From Sulfurovum sp. (GTDB lineage Bacteria > Campylobacterota > Campylobacteria > Campylobacterales > Sulfurovaceae): 58,763 nucleotides of DNA. Shown piece after piece: positions 9,378 through 16,556 of this stretch (position 1 is the stretch's first letter; every line of letters starts with the position of its first letter). The stretch spans positions 1 through 58,763 of the forward strand of contig JAMOTA010000001.1 of NCBI GenBank assembly GCA_027068435.1, written 5' to 3'. Under the pieces are notes generated by a model. That model ran no database searches, had not been told where the DNA came from, and worked only from the letters and a program-made list of their open reading frames with translations. Made by a program: the position numbers and the translations under genes.

Positions 9378-10358
9378 TTATTGTAACCCAAAAACCCTCT
9401 CCAAAAACCAAACTGTAGCCACAACCCCAATACCATAAGCCACAGCCATTTTAATCTGATAGGTGTACTCTTTAAATACCTTTCTACCTAGCCATATAAT
9501 AGCCAAAACTATAGAGATAAATAGCAACTGTCCTATCTCCACCCCAACATTAAAAAAGATGAGAGAGGGGACTATTTCTGTTTGGGGTAAGCCTATCTCT
9601 TTGAGTGCTCCCGCAAAACCTAAACCGTGGATAAGTCCAAAACCAAAGGCTATGATCCACGGGTATTTTTTACTTAAATGTATTTTTCCTCTCATTGCAT
9701 AAACTATTTCTGCCGCTACAAAAATGATAGAGAGTGCTATAGTTGCTTCTACGGCTTTGCTCGATAGATGTATTAGATCTAATGAGGCTAACATTAGGGT
9801 GATGGTATGTGCTAAGGTAAAGGCTGTGATAGTCCAGATAAGTACTCTGATATTACCCACAAGTAGCAAAAGAGCCAAAACAAAAAGAAGATGGTCAAAA
9901 CCATTTAATATATGCTCCACTCCCAATATAAAATAGGTTGAAACTAGATTTATAAAACCACTTATATGTGTGAGTTGAAAGTGTGGGGACTCTGGTAGGA
10001 CTCTTATGAACTCTGTCTCTTTATCTAAATAGTGTGAACGAACCAATACATCTGATGAGGTGGTCTCTAATCCCTTTATGGTAATAGTTTGACCTATTAG
10101 CCCTTTTGGCTCTTCTATGGTGTATCTCTCTATGATGGAGCTATTTGTATTTGAAATTTTTTTGACCCCTACTATTTTGACACTTTTAGGAAATAGTATA
10201 TCTAGCTTTAGAGTGCTTTTTGCCTCTCCTTGGCTTGGTCGTTTCCACAATACTCTATAGCTTGTTTCACTCTGTTGGGTTAGTTCTAAAAATGCTGGTC
10301 GTATCTCATCGGCTATGATTGATTGGGTAAAGAGTAGAAAAATCAAAAATCGTATCAT
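9378..10358 (-). CDS. HupE/UreJ-like integral membrane protein
   Basis: This is a 326-residue protein with a signal peptide, a soluble periplasmic N-terminal half (residues about 20-145) and six or so transmembrane helices in the C-terminal half. The membrane part holds the HupE/UreJ_2 signature G-V-E-H-I-L-N-G-F-D-H-L-L-F, then A-F-T-L-A-H-T and G-L-I-H-G-L-G-F-A-G. Conserved His/Asp residues in such proteins are thought to bind a metal such as nickel, but no hydrogenase or urease gene is nearby, so a different role is likely here. The start overlaps the stop of the foldase gene by 4 bases, showing coupling. It is the last gene of the minus-strand cluster. Confidence 0.75.
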   Translation of the reverse strand: MIRFLIFLLFTQSIIADEIRPAFLELTQQSETSYRVLWKRPSQGEAKSTLKLDILFPKSVKIVGVKKISNTNSSIIERYTIEEPKGLIGQTITIKGLETTSSDVLVRSHYLDKETEFIRVLPESPHFQLTHISGFINLVSTYFILGVEHILNGFDHLLFVLALLLLVGNIRVLIWTITAFTLAHTITLMLASLDLIHLSSKAVEATIALSIIFVAAEIVYAMRGKIHLSKKYPWIIAFGFGLIHGLGFAGALKEIGLPQTEIVPSLIFFNVGVEIGQLLFISIVLAIIWLGRKVFKEYTYQIKMAVAYGIGVVATVWFLERVFGLQ

Positions 10359-11170
10359 TTTGGCTCTTCTACTTTGATGATATATTGTGATTTCAACTCT
10401 TTGTAGAACTCTTCTAAAGCTCTTTTTTGTGCATCTACTCTAAAATCTCGTCTTAATACTCTATTTATCTCTTCTAATGTAGCTATATGTGATGGAGTCT
10501 TTTTATCTATTATTACTAAATGCTCTCCATAGCCTGATTTTATGTGGCTTTGCCAACTGTGTAGAGGTAGAGTATCTAACTTTTTAGCAAATTTTTCTCC
10601 CAACACTCTTGCTATTTGGGCTGTAGTTGCACTCTTAAATTGATTATCTATCATCATACTATCACCCAACTCTCCATAGAGATTGTCTAAATCTTTGTTT
10701 TTAAGCTCTGCTATAAAATTATCTATATCTTGATGTTTATCTGGGTTGATATAGATATGTCTAAAGCTATAAATAGGTGATATAGTGTATCTATCTTTAT
10801 GTTTATCCAAGTATGCTTGAAGCTCTTTAGTACTAGGTTCAATAGCAGCTATGGAGTCATTTAACATAAACTCTATTTTTTGCTGTACACGGCGTTTGAT
10901 AATGCTATCATCTTCTAAAAGCCCCATATTCACACCGTGAGTAAAGGCTAAATTTTCTTTGATTTGATTATCTATGAGTGCTTTTAACTCCTCTTTAGAT
11001 GGCTCTCTCTGTCTTGTTTTGGTAAATTGTGCTGTGAGTTGCTCTACCTTACCTTTTGTTATAACAATTTGAGGGGAGGTTGTGGTGTCGTTGTTAGATA
11101 GATATATAAATAGTAGTGAGCCTACTACCAAAAAATGTAGTAGAGGCTCTTGAAGTATTCGTTTTAACAA
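10355..11170 (-). CDS. Membrane-anchored parvulin-type peptidyl-prolyl isomerase
   Basis: This 271-residue protein has one N-terminal membrane anchor (FLVVGSLLFIYL), then a helical SurA-N-like region (DNQIKENLAF, RRVQQKIEFML) and a degenerate PpiC-like region around residues 130-215 (Y-S-F-R-H-I-Y-I, G-Y-G-E-H-L-V-I). It probably assists folding of exported proteins in the periplasm. It sits between arylsulfatase and HupE/UreJ-like genes, overlapping the latter, so its client may be a product of this cluster such as the barrels or the sulfatase (inference). The isomerase domain is divergent and it may act mainly as a chaperone. Confidence 0.7.
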   Translation of the reverse strand: MLKRILQEPLLHFLVVGSLLFIYLSNNDTTTSPQIVITKGKVEQLTAQFTKTRQREPSKEELKALIDNQIKENLAFTHGVNMGLLEDDSIIKRRVQQKIEFMLNDSIAAIEPSTKELQAYLDKHKDRYTISPIYSFRHIYINPDKHQDIDNFIAELKNKDLDNLYGELGDSMMIDNQFKSATTAQIARVLGEKFAKKLDTLPLHSWQSHIKSGYGEHLVIIDKKTPSHIATLEEINRVLRRDFRVDAQKRALEEFYKELKSQYIIKVEEPK

Positions 11171-11178
11171 GGGTATCC

Positions 11179-12657
11179 TTATTTACTTACTTCATAATCT
11201 TTAGGAAATACCGGCTTCTCTTTAGGTAAACCACCATCACTTACGTCAAACCCTGGATCAAATGCTGTTTTACCTTGTGGTCCCATAAATGATCGTTGCT
11301 CTTTGAACCATAAACTTGTTTTTTGTTCTTTTGCATAGGCAACTAAACGTGCTTCAAGTTCATCTACAACTTTTGGAAACTCTTTTGCAAGATTTACTTT
11401 TTCGTATGGGTCTTTTGACAAATCAAATAACTCTGTCTTCCCTGGTAATATTGCCATTTTAACAAGCTTCCATTTACCTTTTATAATAGAACCTCTATAT
11501 ATCTCTGCATTGATAAGTAATTCTTCATGTGGAGAGGCTTCTCCTTTTGTTAAAGTATTCCAAATGTCTTTCCCATCAAAAGGTTTTTTTGCATCACCAT
11601 GACCATCGGCAAGTTTCAAGAAAGTAGGCATAATATCTACAATATGTAAAGTTTCATTGTTAATGCCTGGTTTCAGTTTAGCAGGCCAGTTCATAATAGC
11701 AGGGACACGAACACCTCCTTCATAAAGGGTTGTTTTCCCATCTCTGAACTTACCATTTGATGCTGGTGGGGTTACAGATGCACCTGTTCCTGGGGCACTT
11801 ACTGATCCTGCCAATTTACCACCATTGTCTGAAGCAAAGAAGATGAGTGTATTGTCACGAATACCTTTCTTCTCAAGTGCTTCAACGATGCGTCCTACCT
11901 GTACATCTAGCTCAGTAATCATCGCTGCATAAATTTGTTTTGTTTTATCTTTAAAAATATCTTCATAGGCTTCTGCTCCACCTTTAGGTGCCTGATAAGG
12001 AGAGTGTGCGGCTAATGCTGCAAAATAAAGGAACAGTGGTTTATTTGGGTCTTGCTCTTCAATGAGTTTTATCGCTTCATCACCAATCTGTGTCGTATGA
12101 TACCCCTCTTCTTTGAGAAATGTACCGTTACGCTGCCAATCAATAATGCCACCACGGTCTTTAGTGAAATAATCTACTTCACCAACCAAGTTTCCATAAT
12201 AGTGATCAAAACCACGATTTTGTGGCCAATATTTTTTATCTGCATGACCTAAGTGCCATTTACCAACCATTGCCGTCTTGTATCCTGACTCTTTAAGTGC
12301 TTGAGGTAAAGTAGTTTCATCTGTTGGCAATCCATATTTATGTCCTGGGAAAATAACAAAAGATTGTAAACCTGTTCTCATAGGGTATCGCCCTGTCAAT
12401 AGTGCTGCACGTGCTGGAGTACACATAGGCATTGCATAAAATGATTCGAGTTGCACTCCTTCTTTGGCAAGTGTATCGATGTTTGGTGTTTTTATCTTAC
12501 TGCCTCGGTATCCAAGGTCAGCATTACCAAGGTCATCTACCAAAATAATGATAATATTAGGTTTCTTTTCTATAGTATTAGCCTTATCCTTGGCATGTAG
12601 TGTAGATGCAAGAAAAAGCATACATGTAAATAGTGCGATATTAAGTCTTAGTTTCAT
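11179..12657 (-). CDS. Arylsulfatase, formylglycine-dependent (S1 family)
   Basis: This is a 492-residue secreted sulfatase with a signal peptide ending about residue 22. It has the metal-binding D-D-L-G (Asp41-Asp42) and the active-site motif C-T-P-A-R with Cys79, followed by A-A-L-L-T-G-R. The Cys must be converted to formylglycine by a maturase that is not encoded in this window. The motifs G-K-W-H-L-G and A-S-D-N-G-G further on complete the family pattern. It hydrolyses sulfate esters in the periplasm or at the surface; the substrate is unknown. AAGGA lies 7 bases before the ATG. It is 2 bases from the DUF3604 gene, in one operon. Confidence 0.9.
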   Translation of the reverse strand: MKLRLNIALFTCMLFLASTLHAKDKANTIEKKPNIIIILVDDLGNADLGYRGSKIKTPNIDTLAKEGVQLESFYAMPMCTPARAALLTGRYPMRTGLQSFVIFPGHKYGLPTDETTLPQALKESGYKTAMVGKWHLGHADKKYWPQNRGFDHYYGNLVGEVDYFTKDRGGIIDWQRNGTFLKEEGYHTTQIGDEAIKLIEEQDPNKPLFLYFAALAAHSPYQAPKGGAEAYEDIFKDKTKQIYAAMITELDVQVGRIVEALEKKGIRDNTLIFFASDNGGKLAGSVSAPGTGASVTPPASNGKFRDGKTTLYEGGVRVPAIMNWPAKLKPGINNETLHIVDIMPTFLKLADGHGDAKKPFDGKDIWNTLTKGEASPHEELLINAEIYRGSIIKGKWKLVKMAILPGKTELFDLSKDPYEKVNLAKEFPKVVDELEARLVAYAKEQKTSLWFKEQRSFMGPQGKTAFDPGFDVSDGGLPKEKPVFPKDYEVSK

Positions 12658-12659
12658 TC

Positions 12660-14492
12660 TTAATTCCTTTTTATTTTAATTTTTTTTGTTGGCGTAAACC
12701 AAATTGGTGATGTCCAAGCTCTCTCTTGAATAATAGCAGGAACATCTTTTAAGAGTGGAAGCTTATTTCTTACAGCATCATATGTACTCCATCTCGGTGT
12801 GGGTATCTCTAGTACACGGGCATAGTAAAGTGTCGGCAGTGTCGCATCAAACTCTGTGTCGGTAAAAGAACCCATAAGCATAGGACTTCCTATGGCATTG
12901 GTATATTTAGCCGTTTTAAGATCAACTGTATTTCCTACTTTAGGTAGCTTACCATTTTTATCTATACTTCTTTTGTCAGACCATGTCACATTGATAATTT
13001 TCTCTTGTTGTTTTCCATCTTTATCTACCCAACCCTTGATGATTTGTATACGGTCAAGGTTAGCGCCATCAGCATCTTTTTGTGCCCATACAGTAAAAGT
13101 TGGTGCTTTTTTGAGTCCTACAATGGTTTCTCCCATAGCTACACCATTTTTATAGCCATCTTCAACCATTTTCTTAGCATCACTTGGGTTTTTAGCTAAG
13201 TTTTCACCTGCAAAAAGACGTACTTTTATTCTGGTACCCGAAGTTGCAAATATCTCTCTATTATAAAAAGCATCCCATATGGCTCCACGCGTGTTCTTCT
13301 CAGCCCAAACTCCCGTAAGTGAACCTGGATTTTCATCTTTTGCCATCATCCATGAAGGAAGCTCACCTTCTCTTCTCATTTTTACACTAGAGTCTGCCGA
13401 ACCATGAGAGCCTATAAAGTTATCTTCTGATACATCTCCCATGGTACTATTATGGGTATCTGTTCCCCCATTAAAACCAAGTTTAAAAGGATTAACACCA
13501 TACTTTGTCTGATATTTTAACCCTTCTATAACAGCCCAGCGTACATAGTTTTCTTTTTTTGGTGTTCTCTCGGAATAATTTTTTATACTAGGAGCATTTT
13601 CAAAGTCTGCCATTTCATCATTTGGCCAAAAACCTTTAGTCACTTCTGAATTACCTTTGGCTTGCATAATCTCTATAGAACGCTCAAAATGACTTCTTAA
13701 ATAAAAGTATCGTTCATCAAAAGCTCTACCATCTGGGTATGTTTTTGGAAACATCAAGCCTTTTCCTGCATTTGAGTTATGAGGAATTGCCAGAAGTTTT
13801 GAACCTTTTTTTTCTTGTTGTTCCATCCACTCCCAAAGCTTTGTCTCATCAGTTGATTCAATAGCAGAAAAAGGTTGCTCAGGAACATTCATATCTCTAA
13901 ATAAGATATTTCTATGAAGGTTTCCACCTTTTACTACCGATGAATACTCATAGGCAGCAAAAGTAGTAAATTTACCAGGTTCATAATGCTCTTTTGCCGC
14001 ATCTATAGCCATCTTCCAAGCACTCTGTGTAGTTTTTGCTCCTGCGTAGTACGAAGGATGTGTGGGACCATCTTTTCCCCTTTGATTGATGGAAAATTTA
14101 CCATACCATTTCAACTGCTCTTCGTATGTTTTGGCATTTCTCAACTCTTGTAAATCTTTAGAGTCATAACCAGGTGCTCCTGGAGTTATGGCAGAGTAAG
14201 ACTCTCCTATGTATTCAGCATGGTCAGTCACTGCTGCAAAATCAAGAGGTCGCCCTATGGAATGTTTTTGCCCAGCAACGCTCATAACCTCACCTTTGGC
14301 AAACCTATAGGCATCATCAGGTACACGAATACCTGTGGCTGTCATACCAAACAGTGCATCAAGTGAAAGTCCTGTATGGGTGTGTATTTCTCCAAAATAA
14401 GCATTTTTAAGAGGGTTACTTGGCACATGCTTCTCCAAGGATGCAAGTTTATCTGCATCTGTTTGTGCTAAAAGTTGCGTTGAGAGTGCCAA
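12660..14492 (-). CDS. DUF3604 (PHP-like) exported hydrolase
   Basis: About 610 residues of DUF3604, a family related to PHP metal-dependent phosphoesterases; the motif F-G-E-I-H-T-H-T-G carries the H-x-H metal ligands, and further His/Asp motifs include V-T-D-H-A-E-Y and P-H-N-S-N. The start is doubtful. The TTG at 14492 truncates a good signal peptide that continues upstream in frame to about 14543 (K-T-L-N-K-S-H-I-V-K-L-S-I-I-A-T-L-A). The only ATG nearby (14548-14546) is out of frame and hits a stop after two codons. An ATA at 14543 is correctly spaced from AAAAAGGA. The true start is probably 14543, by rare initiation or after mutation. The operon partner is the arylsulfatase. Confidence 0.8.
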   Translation of the reverse strand: MALSTQLLAQTDADKLASLEKHVPSNPLKNAYFGEIHTHTGLSLDALFGMTATGIRVPDDAYRFAKGEVMSVAGQKHSIGRPLDFAAVTDHAEYIGESYSAITPGAPGYDSKDLQELRNAKTYEEQLKWYGKFSINQRGKDGPTHPSYYAGAKTTQSAWKMAIDAAKEHYEPGKFTTFAAYEYSSVVKGGNLHRNILFRDMNVPEQPFSAIESTDETKLWEWMEQQEKKGSKLLAIPHNSNAGKGLMFPKTYPDGRAFDERYFYLRSHFERSIEIMQAKGNSEVTKGFWPNDEMADFENAPSIKNYSERTPKKENYVRWAVIEGLKYQTKYGVNPFKLGFNGGTDTHNSTMGDVSEDNFIGSHGSADSSVKMRREGELPSWMMAKDENPGSLTGVWAEKNTRGAIWDAFYNREIFATSGTRIKVRLFAGENLAKNPSDAKKMVEDGYKNGVAMGETIVGLKKAPTFTVWAQKDADGANLDRIQIIKGWVDKDGKQQEKIINVTWSDKRSIDKNGKLPKVGNTVDLKTAKYTNAIGSPMLMGSFTDTEFDATLPTLYYARVLEIPTPRWSTYDAVRNKLPLLKDVPAIIQERAWTSPIWFTPTKKIKIKRN

Positions 14493-14555
14493 GGTAGCAA
14501 TAATTGATAGTTTAACAATATGTGATTTATTAAGTGTTTTTATATCATGTCCTTT

Positions 14556-15353
14556 TTAAAATTTAGGAAACAAAAACTTTGCAGTAATTGTAAATGTATC
14601 TTTAGATGTTGGAGCCAATAATCCATTTCCAAGTTTGACTTCATCTGCAAAATTATGTTGGTATTGTGTAGAAATATTTACAGGTAAATTCCCAAACTTT
14701 ACAAGTTTTCCTACTTGCAACGCTATAGGTAAAGAAACCCATTGGGAAGAACTCCAGTCATAAATGAATTGCATATCACCACCACCAACATTCCAACCTC
14801 CACCGATTGAATAATTAACTATAGGTTGAAAAGAACTCATTCTGCTATAGTCACGCCCATCATCTCCTGCTATGCGAAAAAGGTTTTGGTTAAAAAGACC
14901 TATATTCACACCTTTGGCAAGGGTATTATTGACAAATCCTACTGCAGGACCTACACTCCATTGTTTATTACCCTCAGCAAAAGGCACAGCCGCCACAATT
15001 CCAACACCAAAGCGTCCCCAAGATGCAGGGTAGAGAGCCATATCAAAGAGTGTCATATCTTCAAAGCCTGACTCTCCTGATGGACTTTTTGTTGTGTAGG
15101 GTTGTGTGACTCTTAGTATATGTTTGGTTTTACCCCAAGTATATGGATAAGCAGCACGCAATGAAATACTATTTCCTGTTTCACTTTCTGGGGTATTATA
15201 AAAATCCGATATATAGCTATCAATAACTTGTACTGCCATAAGTGAAGCTGTAGGGTCATTTGCTCTTTGTGATAGCTCTGAATTTGTATCTGCGTATGTG
15301 TTTGTTAGCACAGCAGAAAGACAAGCCAAAGCTAAAAGTGTTTTATTTTTCAA
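14556..15353 (-). CDS. Outer-membrane beta-barrel protein (transporter-like)
   Basis: A 265-residue protein starting at TTG (15353) with AAGGA spaced 6-7 bases away. It has a signal peptide (cleavage about TYA-DT) and alternating amphipathic strands with a terminal aromatic (F-L-F-P-K-F), the C-terminal pattern of outer-membrane proteins. Stretches such as GFEDMTLFDMALYP and VGPAVGFVN resemble MetA-pathway/transporter barrels. It may form a pore for the substrate of the cluster's sulfatase and DUF3604 enzyme (inference). It lies between the second barrel gene and the DUF3604 gene, with about 60 bases before the latter. Confidence 0.65.
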   Translation of the reverse strand: MKNKTLLALACLSAVLTNTYADTNSELSQRANDPTASLMAVQVIDSYISDFYNTPESETGNSISLRAAYPYTWGKTKHILRVTQPYTTKSPSGESGFEDMTLFDMALYPASWGRFGVGIVAAVPFAEGNKQWSVGPAVGFVNNTLAKGVNIGLFNQNLFRIAGDDGRDYSRMSSFQPIVNYSIGGGWNVGGGDMQFIYDWSSSQWVSLPIALQVGKLVKFGNLPVNISTQYQHNFADEVKLGNGLLAPTSKDTFTITAKFLFPKF

Positions 15354-15365
15354 AATTTATCCTTA

Positions 15366-16316
15366 TTAAAACTTGATAACATACTTTAACCAAAAAGTAT
15401 CACCATCAAGTCGTTTTTCATTTTTAACATCTTTAATATATTTCATTTCAAAGACATATTTTCCTGTTTTATCTATCCATGAGACTACAGGCCCTACACC
15501 AGCTGCTTCAGCTCTAAAATCACCTAGTGTTGCCCCAGAACCACTATCATCGGTAATTTGTTTATACCAATACCCACTCACACCAACACCTGAAATACCA
15601 CCTAACCATGGAAAATGCTGAGCGAGTGTACCGTCGAAGTGTATCTGTGTTCCCGACTTGTAGTTGGTTGCATCATTTTTTTCATTAAAATCTACACCCA
15701 AAAAGAGAGAAGCTTCACGACCATTCTCTTGACCAAAATAGACGATACCTATGGTGGGTTCAACCGTCCAAAAGTTTTTTCCTGTGTTAATATATCTACC
15801 GTATTTGTAAGAACCTGTAGGTGCATAGAACCCCAATCTGGCATTGATGTTTAAATCTTTATTTACATTGTAGTTCACCATGAGTGGCATAAGTACTATA
15901 TCCCCTAAGGCTGTTCTGTCTCCTTCCTTATGGAAAAACCTTGTTCCATGAAAATTCAAATCTCCCGAGAGATCAAAATGAAGTACAGAAAGTGTTGAAG
16001 ACATAGCAAACTGCCACTTGTCTCCCCAGCCCATATCCCAGTCAGGTGCCCATAAAACAGTTAATCCAAGTGCGTTGATAGTTGCATCAGGTTGGGCTAA
16101 CAAGCCTCCTGAACCTTTAGGGAATGCAATAGTAGAAGAAGCTTTATAATTTAGGTAATTTAAACGTGTAATAAAAGTGGGTTCTGAAGGTACACCATCA
16201 ATAAATGATGACATAGACCCTGGCATATAATGCCCACTGCCTCCCTCTTCTGCTACTGCAAAGGTAGAGAGTAGTATAAATATAGATAGTATGAGTGTAT
16301 TTTTATTATTTGGCAC
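15366..16316 (-). CDS. SphA / phenol MetA-pathway family outer-membrane protein
   Basis: A 316-residue protein starting at GTG (16316) with AAAGGA 7 bases upstream. The signal peptide ends near A-V-A-E-E. The mature protein begins with G-G-S-G-H-Y-x-P-G, the typical N-terminus of the SphA/Phenol_MetA_deg barrel family, and ends in a Phe (YVIKF) as outer-membrane barrels do. It is the first gene of the minus-strand cluster and so defines its promoter side, next to the heptanucleotide repeat. Such proteins are thought to import hydrophobic compounds; the substrate here is unknown. Confidence 0.75.
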   Translation of the reverse strand: MPNNKNTLILSIFILLSTFAVAEEGGSGHYMPGSMSSFIDGVPSEPTFITRLNYLNYKASSTIAFPKGSGGLLAQPDATINALGLTVLWAPDWDMGWGDKWQFAMSSTLSVLHFDLSGDLNFHGTRFFHKEGDRTALGDIVLMPLMVNYNVNKDLNINARLGFYAPTGSYKYGRYINTGKNFWTVEPTIGIVYFGQENGREASLFLGVDFNEKNDATNYKSGTQIHFDGTLAQHFPWLGGISGVGVSGYWYKQITDDSGSGATLGDFRAEAAGVGPVVSWIDKTGKYVFEMKYIKDVKNEKRLDGDTFWLKYVIKF

Positions 16317-16352
16317 TATAAATTCCTTTAAAAGATATATAATTTAATATTG

Positions 16353-16396
16353 TAACATATAACATATAACATATAACATATAACATATAACATATA
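16353..16396. repeat. Heptanucleotide tandem repeat (TAACATA)x6
   Basis: Six perfect head-to-tail 7-bp units, with the C of each at 16356, 16363, 16370, 16377, 16384 and 16391, followed by a partial unit. The tract lies in the 240-bp region between divergent genes, about 40 bp upstream of the barrel operon and 160 bp upstream of the cytochrome gene. A tract like this is prone to slipped-strand length change and could tune promoter spacing. Confidence 0.9.
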
Positions 16397-16403
16397 AATT
16401 TAT

Positions 16404-16420
16404 GGGGCTAGACTAGTTTA
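16404..16420 (+). repeat. 17-bp inverted copy of the 9344-9365 palindrome
   Basis: GGGGCTAGACTAGTTTA is identical to the reverse complement of the first 17 bases of the palindrome at 9344-9365. The two sites are about 7.0 kb apart and bracket the whole minus-strand sulfatase cluster. Confidence 0.7.
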
Positions 16421-16556
16421 ATTTTAGAAAAATATTAGATGGAAGTTCTACGAAAATCTAACTAAATTTAGCTTTAAAGAGTAGGGCTATATATTTAAAT
16501 TTGTGTTATAATCAAAAAAAATATTTGTCACTAAAATTTTAAATAAAAAGAGATTT

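Noticed and set aside
9378..10358. HupE/UreJ-like gene as part of a hydrogenase or urease operon
   Set aside because: No hydrogenase, urease or nickel-handling genes within the window; the neighbours are a foldase and sulfatase.
16353..16396. Repeat tract as a CRISPR array
   Set aside because: Units are 7 bp, head-to-tail with no spacers, and no cas genes are present.
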